A stretch of DNA of 64,000 bases from Brevundimonas diminuta (lineage in GTDB: Bacteria; Pseudomonadota; Alphaproteobacteria; Caulobacterales; Caulobacteraceae), in NCBI RefSeq assembly GCF_022654015.1, contig NZ_CP073063.1, forward strand, positions 1,116,001-1,180,000. Reading direction: 5' to 3'. A program made the position numbers and the translations under genes. Under the pieces are notes generated by a model that saw nothing but the letters and a program-made list of their open reading frames with translations, had not been told where the DNA came from and searched no databases. Every line of letters begins with the position of its first letter. Position 1 is the stretch's first letter. Shown in pieces: positions 1-8,231 of this stretch.

Positions 1-1
1 C

Positions 2-151
2 ACCGGCTTCGTGCGCGAACTGCGCCCTGAGGATCTCAGCGGCTCGGCCGGCACCTATCAGCTGCGCGCCGAAATCCTGCGCCGCGTCAATCTGATCGCC
101 GCTCCTGGCAAGGTCGACGCCGTGCTGATCGAAGAAATGCTGGTGCAATAG
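2..151 (+). CDS. fliL: FliL, C-terminal end (partial)
   Basis: The frame from base 2 to the TAG at 149-151 encodes the last 49 residues of a FliL-type flagellar basal-body protein; the start lies outside the window. The tail contains a typical FliL periplasmic end (RREILRRVN-like helix, here LRAEILRRVN, then a short hydrophobic stretch ending IEEMLVQ). FliL sits in the inner membrane around the MS ring and stator. It is followed after 2 bases by fliM, the usual fliL-fliM order of Caulobacter relatives. The family call rests mainly on this context, because only the end is visible. Confidence 0.8.
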   Translation, partial: TGFVRELRPEDLSGSAGTYQLRAEILRRVNLIAAPGKVDAVLIEEMLVQ

Positions 152-153
152 GC

Positions 154-1197
154 ATGACGGACGCGGCGCAACTCGATCCGTTCGGCGGTCTGGGCGATCC
201 TGGCGACGCCCTGTCCGAACGCGTCCTGAACCAGGATGAGATCGACAGCCTGCTGGGCTTCGATCTGGGCGACGACGACGGTTCCGAACGCTCGGGCATC
301 CGCGCCATCATCAACTCCGCGCTCGTCAGTTACGAGCGTCTGCCGATGCTGGAGATCGTGTTCGATCGCCTGGTGCGGTTGATGACGACATCCTTGCGCA
401 ACTTCACCTCCGACAACGTCGAAGTCAGCCTGGACAATATCTCGTCGATCCGGTTCGGCGATTATCTGAATTCGATCCCGCTGCCGGCCATCCTTGCGGT
501 GTTTCGCGCAGAGGAGTTGGACAACTACGGGCTGCTGACCGTGGATTCCAACCTGATCTATTCGATCGTCGACGTGCTGCTGGGCGGTCGTCGCGGCACG
601 GCGGCGCTGCGCATCGAAGGCCGGCCCTACACCACGATCGAGCGGGTTCTGGTGCAACGGATGGTCGAGGTCGTGCTGAACGACGCCCGCCAGGCGTTCG
701 AGCCGCTGACCCCGGTCCACTTCAACCTGGACCGGCTGGAGACGAACCCGCGCTTCGCCGCCATCGCGCGTCCCGCCAACGCCGCCATCCTGATCAAACT
801 GCGGATCGACATGGAGGATCGCGGCGGTCGCATCGAACTGCTGCTGCCCTATGCGACGCTGGAGCCGATCCGCAAGATGCTGCTGCAGCAGTTCATGGGC
901 GAGAAGTTCGGCCGCGACAACATTTGGGAAGGCCACCTGGCCACCGAGATCTGGACGACCGAGACCGAAGTCCGCGCAGTCCTGGACGAACAGCAAATGC
1001 CCCTGTCCAGCGTGCTGAACCTCAAGGTCGGCGACACGATGATGCTGAACGCCACGCCGGATTCGGAGGTTTCGATCCGCGCCGGCTCCATTCCGCTGAC
1101 CACAGGCCGAATGGGTCGCAAGGGCCAGCACATCGCCATACGCGTCGAAGGACCGGTCAATCCGGAAGTCGCCGCCCGCCTGGGAGTGAACGTCTGA
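154..1197 (+). CDS. fliM: Flagellar motor switch protein FliM
   Basis: A 347-residue protein that forms the cytoplasmic C ring with FliG and FliN and binds phospho-CheY. The N terminus carries the family's CheY-binding signature (LNQDEIDSLLG, residues about 23-33). A middle CheC-like domain follows, and a C-terminal SpoA-type domain (about 260-345) ends the protein; length matches the family. The ATG at 154 lies 2 bases after the fliL stop, so the two are translationally coupled. Its TGA overlaps the next ATG by one base. Confidence 0.95.
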   Translation: MTDAAQLDPFGGLGDPGDALSERVLNQDEIDSLLGFDLGDDDGSERSGIRAIINSALVSYERLPMLEIVFDRLVRLMTTSLRNFTSDNVEVSLDNISSIRFGDYLNSIPLPAILAVFRAEELDNYGLLTVDSNLIYSIVDVLLGGRRGTAALRIEGRPYTTIERVLVQRMVEVVLNDARQAFEPLTPVHFNLDRLETNPRFAAIARPANAAILIKLRIDMEDRGGRIELLLPYATLEPIRKMLLQQFMGEKFGRDNIWEGHLATEIWTTETEVRAVLDEQQMPLSSVLNLKVGDTMMLNATPDSEVSIRAGSIPLTTGRMGRKGQHIAIRVEGPVNPEVAARLGVNV

Positions 1198-1778
1198 TGG
1201 CCGGAATGATCATGGACGGCGTGCTGATGGTGCTGCTGATCGCGGCGGTCGGCTACGGCATCAAGCTGGAACGCAAGCTGGCCGCCCTGCGCGCCGGACA
1301 GCTGGCCTTCGCCCAGGCCGTCACCGAACTGAACGCCGCCGCCGGCCGCGCCGAAAACGCGCTCGCCACCCTTCGCGCCTCGGGTCAGGAAACGGACCTG
1401 CTTCACGACCGCATCATCAAGGCGCGTGAGGTCAAGGCCCAGCTGGAAACCCTGATCGCCCGCGCCTCGGCCATGGCGCCGGCGCGGATTGTCGAAGAAG
1501 AGCCCGTCCGTCGCGCGCCCCCGGCCGCCCTCGCTCCGGCGCCGGCTGCAACAGAAGACGAGGAACGGGCCGAGCGCATGGCCGCCCTGGCGCAACGCAT
1601 CCAGGGACTGGCCAGTCCCGCTTCGAACCGTCGCAACGAAGCCGTCGCCCCCGCCGGGCGCGACAATGTCGCCGCCATCGTCCAGGCCCTGACGGCCGGA
1701 CGCTCCGCTAACCATTCCGCCAAACAAAGCCTCAACGCCGCGCGTCGTAATCTCGACGACGACCTGTTCGCCGCCTGA
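1197..1778 (+). CDS. DUF6468 family flagellar-cluster protein
   Basis: 193 residues. The start ATG at 1197 overlaps the fliM stop (TGATG), which fixes the start inside a longer open frame. Residues about 5-22 form one membrane helix (MDGVLMVLLIAAVGYGI). The rest is an alanine-rich, mostly helical cytoplasmic region with charged heptad-like stretches and a low-complexity Ala/Pro segment near residues 100-120. Proteins of this type occur between fliM and motE in alphaproteobacterial flagellar clusters. A role in the motor is inferred from position only. Confidence 0.75.
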   Translation: MAGMIMDGVLMVLLIAAVGYGIKLERKLAALRAGQLAFAQAVTELNAAAGRAENALATLRASGQETDLLHDRIIKAREVKAQLETLIARASAMAPARIVEEEPVRRAPPAALAPAPAATEDEERAERMAALAQRIQGLASPASNRRNEAVAPAGRDNVAAIVQALTAGRSANHSAKQSLNAARRNLDDDLFAA

Positions 1779-1795
1779 GTTCGGAACCCCACTTC

Positions 1796-2716
1796 ATGGC
1801 CCGCCTTCCTCGCATCCTGCCCCTGATCGCCATCGCCATCGGCGGGGTCGTCGCCGTGCGCGCCGTCGGCGTCGCGCCTGGCCTGTTCGACGGGGCCAAG
1901 GCCTGGGCCGAGGAGGCGGTTCCCGCTGCGGCCGGCGCGCCGCCCAAGCCCGCCCTGCCGGGAACCTGTTCCGCCCTGTCGCCCGAGCAACTGGCCCAGC
2001 AGGCCGGGATTTCGCCGGCCGAACTGAAGATCATCCAGTCGCTGTCGCAGCGCCGGGCGGCGCTGGATGCGCGTGACCAGGACTTCGCCACCACCCTGCC
2101 GCTGATGGTCGCCGCCGAGCAGAAGCTGGACGCCAAGGTCAAGGCGCTGGAAGCCTTGAAGACCGAGATGAAGCAGATGCTCGGCCAGGTGGACGAGCGC
2201 GAGAAGGCCGAGATCGACCGTCTGGTCCAGGTCTATTCCGCCATGCGTCCCAAGGAGGCCGCCCCGGTCATGGCGGCGCTGGAGGACCGGGTGCGCCTGC
2301 CGGTCGCCGCCGCCATGCGCCCGCGCACCCTGGCCGCCATCATGGCCCAGATGAGCGCACCGCAGGCCAAGGAGCTGACCGAAAAACTCGCCGCCCGCTT
2401 CCAGGCCCAGCAGATCGCCGCCCGCGCCGCCGCCGCCGAGGCTGCGACGCCTCCGGCCGCGACGCCCTCCGCTGCTGCGCCCGCTGCCACGACCCCGCCT
2501 GCGACGCCAACGGCTCAGCCTGCCGCCGCCCCGACGACCCGTCCGACGCCGCGCCCGGCCGCCAACCGTCCCGCTGCGCGACCGGCGGCCCGCCCAGCCG
2601 CGACCCCGGCGCGCCGTCCCGCCGCCACGCCTGCGACTGCTCCCGCTGCGACCGGCCCGCAGGCCTATCAGCCGTCAGCCGCCCCCAACGCCCAGCCCCG
2701 TCAAACTGTGCAGTAA
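1796..2716 (+). CDS. motE: MotE-like protein (MgtE N-domain fold)
   Basis: 306 residues with an N-terminal membrane or signal segment (residues 1-28), then a coiled-coil region (about 75-140), then an MgtE intracellular-domain-like helical part (about 140-200; motifs such as YSAMRPKEAAPVMAAL). The last 90 residues are an Ala/Pro/Thr-rich tail. In Rhizobiales, MotE is a periplasmic chaperone for MotC and belongs to the flagellar cluster; here it follows the DUF6468 gene by 17 bases, so it is probably in the same operon. The tail is unusually long and of low complexity. The general family is secure, the exact MotE role is inferred. Confidence 0.8.
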   Translation: MARLPRILPLIAIAIGGVVAVRAVGVAPGLFDGAKAWAEEAVPAAAGAPPKPALPGTCSALSPEQLAQQAGISPAELKIIQSLSQRRAALDARDQDFATTLPLMVAAEQKLDAKVKALEALKTEMKQMLGQVDEREKAEIDRLVQVYSAMRPKEAAPVMAALEDRVRLPVAAAMRPRTLAAIMAQMSAPQAKELTEKLAARFQAQQIAARAAAAEAATPPAATPSAAAPAATTPPATPTAQPAAAPTTRPTPRPAANRPAARPAARPAATPARRPAATPATAPAATGPQAYQPSAAPNAQPRQTVQ

Positions 2717-2823
2717 CCTTAAGTGTGATCTCGGCGCTGACGTTTCGTCTCGACAGCGCGCGCTGTTCGACCAATGATCTTCGAACGCTCCGTCAGAGAG
2801 CGATGACATCGAGGATCCGCGCC

Positions 2824-2943
2824 ATGATCGGCGAACTGCTTTACGTCGCGCACCGCATGCGCCGGGCCATCATACTCGCCGTTCCGGCGGTCGGAACCGT
2901 GATGATGGCCGCTGTCGCCCAGCACTATCACCTGCTGCCGTAG
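2824..2943 (+). CDS. Possible small membrane protein (39 aa)
   Basis: A short frame starting at ATG 2824, nine bases after a GAGG that could be a ribosome binding site. It encodes a basic N terminus (AHRMRRA) and one hydrophobic helix (IILAVPAVGTVMMAAVA). The frame is open upstream to 2725, but nothing supports an earlier start. I do not recognise the family; it may not be a gene. Confidence 0.35.
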   Translation: MIGELLYVAHRMRRAIILAVPAVGTVMMAAVAQHYHLLP

Positions 2944-3027
2944 TTCATTGAGCCCGGTTTCGGATTGGCAGGGCGCGCCTGCGCGTCTATCACCGCGCCT
3001 TCCCGAGATCTGAGCCCGACCAACGCC

Positions 3028-3267
3028 ATGTCCGACACGCCCCCCGATCGCCTTTCGGTCGACCCATCCAGCCCGCATCACGACGCCGAGGTTCTGCAAC
3101 GCGGCGTCGGCATTCGCTTCAAGGGCGAAGAGAAGACCAATGTCGAGGAATATTGCGTGTCCGAAGGCTGGGTCCGTCTGGCGCTCGGCAACCGCGTGGA
3201 TCGCAAGGGCAAGGCCCTGACCGTGAAACTGCAGGGTCCGGTCGAACCCTATTTCCAGAACGATTGA
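3028..3267 (+). CDS. DUF3297 family protein
   Basis: 79 residues, start ATG 3028 (MSDTPPDRLSVDP). The protein matches the small conserved DUF3297 family of Proteobacteria (VGIRFKGEEKTNVEEYC, then SEGWVRLA and a C-terminal VEPYF), sometimes mislabelled as glutathione peroxidase. No catalytic residues are evident and the function is unknown. The frame is open further upstream, but the family starts at this Met. It stands alone on the + strand between the flagellar cluster and the peptidase gene. Confidence 0.85.
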   Translation: MSDTPPDRLSVDPSSPHHDAEVLQRGVGIRFKGEEKTNVEEYCVSEGWVRLALGNRVDRKGKALTVKLQGPVEPYFQND

Positions 3268-3310
3268 ACCTACCTAGGGTCCGGCTCTCATCTGAGTCCG
3301 GAGCCTGCCT

Positions 3311-4756
3311 ATGTCCATCCGTCTGCTGACCGCCAGCGCCGTCGCCCTGGGTCTTGTCGCGTTTATCCCGGCGGCCCATGCTCAGGATGCGGCGGCGGTG
3401 CAGCAGGCGATCGTCGTGCGCGACGCCGCGATGCGTTCGAACATCGCCATGGACTATGTCACCCAGCTGACGACGCGGTTCGGCGCGCGCCCGGCGGGTT
3501 CGCGCTCCGAGCAGCAGGCCGCCGCCTGGGCCGCCGACTATCTGCGCGCCAACGGCTTCCAGAACGTCCGCATCGAAGAGTTCCCGCTGGTCGGCTGGGA
3601 GCGGGGCGAAAGCTCGGCCGCCATCGTCGGCGACAACGCCCAGGCCCTGGTCGCCGCCGCCCTGGGCCACTCTCCGGCCACGCCAAGAGGCGGCGTCGAG
3701 GCGGAGATCGTGCGTTTCTCCACCTTCGAAGACCTGCAGGCCGCGCCCGAGGCCGCCGTCCGCGGAAAGATCGTTTATGTTGATCTGGGCCAGATGCACC
3801 CTATGCAGGACGGCTCTGGCTATGGCCCTCAGACCCGCGTGCGCGGCGCCGGCCCCGGCGTGGCGGCGGCCAAGGGCGCGGCGGCCTTCGTCATGCGCTC
3901 GGTCGGCTCTGACGAGGACCGGATGCCTCATACCGGCACCACCCGCTATGTGGACGGCAAGCCGACCATTCCCGCCTTCGCCCTGGCCGCGCCCGACGCC
4001 GATCAGGTCAGTCGCCTGGTCGCTTTGGGCCAGCCGGTGCGCCTGCGCCTGACCTCGACCGCCCGCACCTATCGCACCACCAGCCAGAATGTGATCGGCG
4101 ATCTGCCGGGCGCCACGCGCCCCGACGAGATCATCGTGCTGGGCTCCCACATGGACAGCTGGGACCTGGGCACCGGCGCCATCGATGACGGGGCAGGGGG
4201 CGCCATCACCGTCGCCGCCGCCAAGGCCATCGCCGACAGCGGCCGTCGCCCGGCCCGCACCCTTCGCGTCATCTTCTACGGTTCGGAAGAAGTGGCCCAG
4301 CCGACCGCCCAGACCGGCAACGGCGGCGGCGTCTATGCGCGCGGCCAAGGCGCGGCGCTGGACAAGCACATCATCGCCGGCGAGAGCGATTTCGGCGCCG
4401 ACCGCGTCTATGCCCTGCGCCTGCCCGCCGGCGCGCAAGGGTCCGAGTTCCAGAAGGCCGCGACCCGCGTCCTCTATCCGATCGGCGTCCTGGCCTCGGA
4501 TCGTGTCGAGACCGAAGGCGGCGTCGATGTCGGACCGATGGGCCCGCTGGGCGTGCCCTTCTTCGGTCTGGCCCAGGACGGAACCCGCTATTTCGATCTG
4601 CACCACACCGCCAACGACACCCTGGACAAGATCGATCCGGCACAACTGAACCAGAACGTCGCCGCCTGGGCGGGCCTGCTGTGGCTGATCGCCGATTCCG
4701 ACGTGGACTTTCGGGCAATGAAGCCCGCGACCACGCCGGCGACCCCGACACGCTGA
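3311..4756 (+). CDS. Secreted M28-family zinc metallopeptidase
   Basis: 481 residues. A clear Sec signal peptide ends at about residue 24 (HAQD). A PA-like inserted segment lies at about 115-240. The M28 core begins near 255 with the zinc ligands: SHMDSWDLGTGAIDDGAG gives the first His and bridging Asp, and FYGSEE supplies the catalytic Glu pair. FDLHHTANDTLDKID near the end gives the last zinc His. The family cleaves N-terminal amino acids or dipeptides in the periplasm or outside the cell. It is monocistronic and is followed by a hairpin before the tRNA gene. Confidence 0.92.
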   Translation: MSIRLLTASAVALGLVAFIPAAHAQDAAAVQQAIVVRDAAMRSNIAMDYVTQLTTRFGARPAGSRSEQQAAAWAADYLRANGFQNVRIEEFPLVGWERGESSAAIVGDNAQALVAAALGHSPATPRGGVEAEIVRFSTFEDLQAAPEAAVRGKIVYVDLGQMHPMQDGSGYGPQTRVRGAGPGVAAAKGAAAFVMRSVGSDEDRMPHTGTTRYVDGKPTIPAFALAAPDADQVSRLVALGQPVRLRLTSTARTYRTTSQNVIGDLPGATRPDEIIVLGSHMDSWDLGTGAIDDGAGGAITVAAAKAIADSGRRPARTLRVIFYGSEEVAQPTAQTGNGGGVYARGQGAALDKHIIAGESDFGADRVYALRLPAGAQGSEFQKAATRVLYPIGVLASDRVETEGGVDVGPMGPLGVPFFGLAQDGTRYFDLHHTANDTLDKIDPAQLNQNVAAWAGLLWLIADSDVDFRAMKPATTPATPTR

Positions 4757-4771
4757 TGACTTGGAGACCCA

Positions 4772-4803
4772 GCCCGGTTCCGTCTATAGGAGCCGAACCG
4801 GGC
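4772..4803 (+). terminator. Hairpin after the peptidase gene
   Basis: GCCCGGTTC at 4772-4780 pairs with GAACCGGGC at 4795-4803, a perfect 9-bp stem with a 14-nt loop, 15 bases after the peptidase stop and just before the tRNA gene. No T-run follows, so a Rho-independent terminator is possible but not certain. Confidence 0.5.
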
Positions 4804-4814
4804 CAGACCGGGCT

Positions 4815-4853
4815 GCGGGCGTGGCGAAACTGGTAGACGCAGCAGACTTAAAA
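4815..4853 (+). pseudogene. tRNA-Leu(UAA), 5' half, cut in the anticodon loop by integration
   Basis: GCGGGCG acceptor strand, D arm (GCG...GGTAGACGC), 5' anticodon stem GCAGA (4842-4846) and the full 7-base loop CTTAAAA (4847-4853) with anticodon TAA. The expected TCTGC stem strand does not follow; element sequence (CCCACTACC) begins instead. The missing 3' half is found intact at 54585-54639, and joining the two restores a perfect tRNA with CCA. As it stands this half cannot fold into a tRNA. It is presumably still transcribed from the host tRNA promoter, toward the integrase gene. Confidence 0.93.
4845..4853 (+). repeat. Left attachment core (attL)
   Basis: The 9-bp direct repeat GACTTAAAA is the only sequence shared by the two junctions of the element (4845-4853 and 54583-54591). 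It covers the last two bases of the 5' anticodon stem and the whole anticodon loop of tRNA-Leu(UAA). Flanks differ on both sides (CA|core|CCC at left, TGC|core|TCT at right). Confidence 0.88.
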
Positions 4854-4905
4854 CCCACTACCGTAGATTTACGTATCTAAATCAATCGGTTAGAGCGGGT
4901 AGACA

Positions 4906-4924
4906 CTTACACACGACTTACACA
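4906..4924 (+). repeat. Left paired CTTACACA sites, candidate integrase arm sites
   Basis: CTTACACA occurs at 4906-4913 and 4917-4924, 11 bases apart, in the same orientation. The same octamer is paired again near the right end (54505 and 54517). Paired direct repeats near both ends of an element are typical of arm-type binding sites for tyrosine integrases. The second copy, with flanks, reads GACTTACACA, close to the core GACTTAAAA. Confidence 0.6.
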
Positions 4925-4950
4925 TTTGCCGCGAGCGGCAAGGAGGTCAT

Positions 4951-6246
4951 GTGTCGGAGTCTCACTCGCTCATGGAGGGCAAGCTCCACGTCTATCGTCG
5001 CGAGAACAGCCCATACTGGCAGTGCGCGACCTATCTGAGCGGCCGCAACTACCGTCAGTCGACGAAGGAGACGAACGTCGCCATCGCGCGCGAGTTTGCG
5101 CGCGATTGGTATCTCGATCGGCTCGCTGAAGATCGTCTCCGCAAGTCCGGGAAGCTCCCGTCGATGCCGGAGATGCCTGTCGTCGTCCCGGAGCGTGTGA
5201 CGCCGAAGCGGCCGGGAGAGAAGATCTTCCGTGAGGCGGCCGCCGTCTTCGAAAAGGAGTTCGAAGCGATGACGTTGGGTGAGCGGAATGCTCACTACGT
5301 CGCTGGGAAGGGGCGGGTGATCCGTCTCTACCTCAACCCGTTCTTCGGCGATTTGCCGATCACCGAAGTCTCCGCCGGCCGGATCCAGGATTACCGGCTT
5401 CACCGCGTCACGCCACCTGACGAGCCGCAGCGTGTGCGGTTCGTCTCGGAGGGGCAAGAACGGATCGGAAAAGCGAAGATCTGGAAACGGCCGAGCCGGC
5501 AGACGCTCCATAACGAGATGGTCTGTCTTCGGCAGATCCTGAAAACGGCGAACCGGAAAGGGTGGATTTCCGCCCTTCCGGACATGAGCAACCCGTACCG
5601 GGCATCCGGCAAGGTGAGCCACAGGGCTTGGTTCTCACCTGAAGAGTACAAGCGCCTCTACGAAGCGACGCGCGAGCGCGCGAAGAACCCGAAAAAGGAG
5701 CGCTGGCGCGAGGAGTGCGAGCAGTTCCACGACTTCGTGCTGTTCATGGTCAACACCGGGCTGCGTCCCGACGAGGCGCAGCGCCTCGAGTTCAGAGACG
5801 TCTCGATCGTTGAGGATGAGGCGACCGGCGAGCGCATCCTCGAGATCGAGGTGCGGGGCAAGCGTGGGGTAGGGTACTGCAAGAGCATGCCCGGCGCCGT
5901 CCGTCCGTTCGAACGGGTGCTCAAGCGCAAGAACGGCCAGCCGACCGATCTCGTCTTCGGTCTGGTGCAGCGCGAACTGTTGAACGCCATCTTGGACGAA
6001 CTCGGTCTGAAGAAGGACCGGGATGGAAGGCCTCGTACCGCCTACAGCCTGCGGCACACCTACATCTCCATGAGGCTCATGGAGGGCGCCGACATTTATC
6101 AGGTCGCCAAGAACTGCCGGACCAGCGTGGAGATGATCGAGAAATACTACGCCTCTCACATCAAGAACGTGCTCGACGCCTCGGCCATCAATGTCCGAAA
6201 GCCCAAGCCGGCGAAGCGAAAAACAGTGGATGCGAATGGTGCCTGA
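4951..6246 (+). CDS. int: Tyrosine recombinase / integrase of the element
   Basis: 431 residues; site-specific recombinase expected to integrate and excise the element at GACTTAAAA. An N-terminal SAM-like core-binding region spans about 90-200. The catalytic domain (about 220-415) has the first Arg in NTGLRPDEAQ, the Lys in VRGKRG, the YSLRHTY box (Tyr for the usual first His) and the nucleophile region SVEMIEKYY. Start GTG 4951 follows AAGGAGG (4940-4946) by four bases; an ATG at 4949 is in another frame, and Met8 (4972) is an alternative. It lies just inside attL and reads away from the tRNA half, so the tRNA promoter may drive it. Confidence 0.93.
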   Translation: MSESHSLMEGKLHVYRRENSPYWQCATYLSGRNYRQSTKETNVAIAREFARDWYLDRLAEDRLRKSGKLPSMPEMPVVVPERVTPKRPGEKIFREAAAVFEKEFEAMTLGERNAHYVAGKGRVIRLYLNPFFGDLPITEVSAGRIQDYRLHRVTPPDEPQRVRFVSEGQERIGKAKIWKRPSRQTLHNEMVCLRQILKTANRKGWISALPDMSNPYRASGKVSHRAWFSPEEYKRLYEATRERAKNPKKERWREECEQFHDFVLFMVNTGLRPDEAQRLEFRDVSIVEDEATGERILEIEVRGKRGVGYCKSMPGAVRPFERVLKRKNGQPTDLVFGLVQRELLNAILDELGLKKDRDGRPRTAYSLRHTYISMRLMEGADIYQVAKNCRTSVEMIEKYYASHIKNVLDASAINVRKPKPAKRKTVDANGA

Positions 6247-6274
6247 TCGCGGCGATCAGCCAGCGAACTTGATT

Positions 6275-6331
6275 ATTTCAGTGAAATGGTCTATTTCAAC
6301 GTAATGATGAAAATGGAACTTTCAGTGAAAG
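6275..6331 (+). promoter_or_regulatory. Two palindromes at the start of the abiE pair, candidate autoregulatory operator
   Basis: ATTTCAGTGAAAT (6275-6287) and CTTTCAGTGAAAG (6319-6331) share the inverted repeat TTTCAGTGAAA, with centres 44 bases apart. AbiEi antitoxins are known to repress their own operon through two inverted repeats. The second copy falls inside the reading frame if translation starts at 6286, 6304 or 6313, which makes a later start (GTG 6325) conceivable. Confidence 0.5.
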
Positions 6332-7380
6332 AGGCTGAACGCGCTCTCGCCGGGGAGCTGCGGGACGTACTCGCCGTCGTCCCGACCGTAGAGGTTCGGT
6401 CTATCGATATCGAGGGACCGGGCGACGCCCCGCGCGTCGATATCATCGCCGATGTCTCGATCGCTTCCAGAAGCTTCACGATATTGATGGAGGTGAAGAG
6501 TTCCGGACAGCCGCGGGTGATCCGGAGCGCCGTCGATCAGGCGCTTCAAGCTGCCGCTAACCTCGGAATGAAGTCCATCGTGCTCGTGGGGGCCCCCTAT
6601 ATGGCGGATGCCGCCCGGCGCCTGTGTGACGAGGCCGGCGTCGGCTGGCTCGATCTCGCGGGCAACGTCCGCATCGTCGGCCCGGGCCTCTATATCGACC
6701 GGCAGACGGCCGAGAAGCCCAAGGCAGTCGCGCGCGAGCTGAAGTCGCCGTTCGCACCGAAATCAGCGCGCGTTCTCCGTTGTCTCCTTCAGACGCCCGG
6801 TCGGGCCTGGAAGGTGACGGACCTCGCCGAAGCCGCGCAAGTGAGCTTGGGCCAAGTCAGCAACGTGCGGCGCGCGCTGATCGACCGTGAATGGGCCTCT
6901 GCCGATTCCGAGGGCCTGCAACTGACCGATCGCGAAGGTCTCCTGCGCGGCTGGCGGGAGGCCTATGAGGCGCCCGTTGGGGAGCGGCGGCGCTACTATA
7001 CGACCCTGCACGGGAAACGGCTGGATGTGGCCCTGCGAGACGCCCTGCGTGAGGCTCAGTCCTCAGGCCGGGCCGCGGCGATGTCCTTCACGGCCGCCGA
7101 TTGGTGGGCGCCTTACGCACGCGTGCCGATGACCTACCTCATCGCCGAACCCAGCGCCCTGCCGGCCTTGGTCGATCATCTGGAGCTCAAGCCCGCCGAA
7201 AGCGGGGCCAATGTCGAGATCCTGATCCCCGACGAGGCCGAGCTGTTCGACGATCTGCGTCAGCCGGCTCCAGACCTCTGGACGACCAGCCCGCTGCAGA
7301 CCTTCCTTGATCTCGGGACCGGCGGCGAACGCGGGCAGGAGGCGGCAGACCATCTGCTCGCCAGCGTGTCCCTGTGGTGA
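6286..7380 (+). CDS. abiEi: AbiEi-family antitoxin / winged-helix protein
   Basis: 364 residues from the first ATG; other in-frame starts are 6304, 6307, 6313 and GTG 6325. The N-terminal part (about 45-130) has a nuclease-like pattern with an Asp in RVDIIAD and an EVK (FTILMEVKSS) resembling a PD-(D/E)XK fold. A winged helix follows (about 160-215, VTDLAEAAQVSLGQVSNVRRAL). The C-terminal part has no motif I recognise. It overlaps the abiEii toxin gene, the standard antitoxin-toxin order of type IV AbiE systems, which abort phage infection. The large size fits the longer AbiEi subfamily rather than the roughly 200-residue form. Confidence 0.8.
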   Translation: MVYFNVMMKMELSVKEAERALAGELRDVLAVVPTVEVRSIDIEGPGDAPRVDIIADVSIASRSFTILMEVKSSGQPRVIRSAVDQALQAAANLGMKSIVLVGAPYMADAARRLCDEAGVGWLDLAGNVRIVGPGLYIDRQTAEKPKAVARELKSPFAPKSARVLRCLLQTPGRAWKVTDLAEAAQVSLGQVSNVRRALIDREWASADSEGLQLTDREGLLRGWREAYEAPVGERRRYYTTLHGKRLDVALRDALREAQSSGRAAAMSFTAADWWAPYARVPMTYLIAEPSALPALVDHLELKPAESGANVEILIPDEAELFDDLRQPAPDLWTTSPLQTFLDLGTGGERGQEAADHLLASVSLW

Positions 7381-8231
7381 AGCCGGAACCGCAGAGCGCG
7401 GCGGACTATCCCGCGCGCAGCACCGCCGCCGTCCGCCAGACCCTCGTCGAGATCGGACAGATCCTCGGCAGCTATGAAGGAAAGTTCGCCGTGGTCGGCG
7501 GCGCTGTGCCGTGGCTGTTGCTCGAGCCGGACGACATGATCCACGTCGGGACGTTCGACATCGATCTCGCACTCGACCCGGTCGCGCTCGCGGATACCGA
7601 ATACGCAGACCTGGTTCACGCGCTTCAGGCTCATGGCTACGAGCGCGGCCCCGAGGATCGGGCATTCCAGCTGACGCGGAAAGTTCCTGCCGAAGATGAC
7701 GGTCCCCCGATCAAGGTTGTCGTCGACTTCCTGATGCCGCGGGACGCGGAGGTGCCGAAGCGGGAGCGGCCGCTCGTGAAGGACTTCGCCGTCCAGAAGG
7801 CGGACGGGGCCGATCTGGCGATCGACTTCCAGGCTTTGGTCGAGATTGAGGACCGGATGCCGGGACGGTCGTGGACCAATCGCGTAAAGATCGCGGTGGC
7901 CTCGATCCCGGCGCTTCTCGGCATGAAAGGCCACGCCCTCGTCGGCCGCTTCAAGCGGAAGGACGCCTACGACATCTACTATTGCGTCCGAAACTACCCG
8001 GGCGGGCCCGAAGCCCTGGCCGACGCCTGCCGGCCCCTCCTGGAACGGGCTAGCGCTCTTCAAGGCTATGAGAAGATCGCCAGCAAGTTCAGGGATGTCG
8101 ATGACCACGGACCTGCCTGCGTTCGCGAGTTCGTAGAGACAAGCGCGGCCTTGGGCGACCGTACTCCGGAGCAGTGGCAGACGGACGCCTATGGGCAGGT
8201 CCGAGCCTTCCTGGATGCGCTCGGGCTCTAG
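7374..8231 (+). CDS. abiEii: AbiEii-family nucleotidyltransferase toxin
   Basis: 285 residues; start GTG 7374 (or GTG 7377), overlapping the abiEi stop at 7378-7380. The nucleotidyltransferase core is visible: the GG of VVGGAVPWLLL (about 40-50), then the metal-binding pair in FDIDLALD (about 62-69), with a later KVVVDFLMP strand. AbiEii toxins transfer nucleotides to tRNA and stop growth until neutralised by AbiEi. The convergent SLATT gene ends at the same spot (4-base overlap). Whether its substrate is tRNA here is family knowledge, not seen; the nearby tRNA gene makes the question relevant. Confidence 0.82.
   Translation: MVKPEPQSAADYPARSTAAVRQTLVEIGQILGSYEGKFAVVGGAVPWLLLEPDDMIHVGTFDIDLALDPVALADTEYADLVHALQAHGYERGPEDRAFQLTRKVPAEDDGPPIKVVVDFLMPRDAEVPKRERPLVKDFAVQKADGADLAIDFQALVEIEDRMPGRSWTNRVKIAVASIPALLGMKGHALVGRFKRKDAYDIYYCVRNYPGGPEALADACRPLLERASALQGYEKIASKFRDVDDHGPACVREFVETSAALGDRTPEQWQTDAYGQVRAFLDALGL

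Noticed and set aside
6286..8231. abiE pair read as a restriction system because of the EVK motif
   Set aside because: The winged helix, gene overlap and nucleotidyltransferase partner fit AbiE much better.
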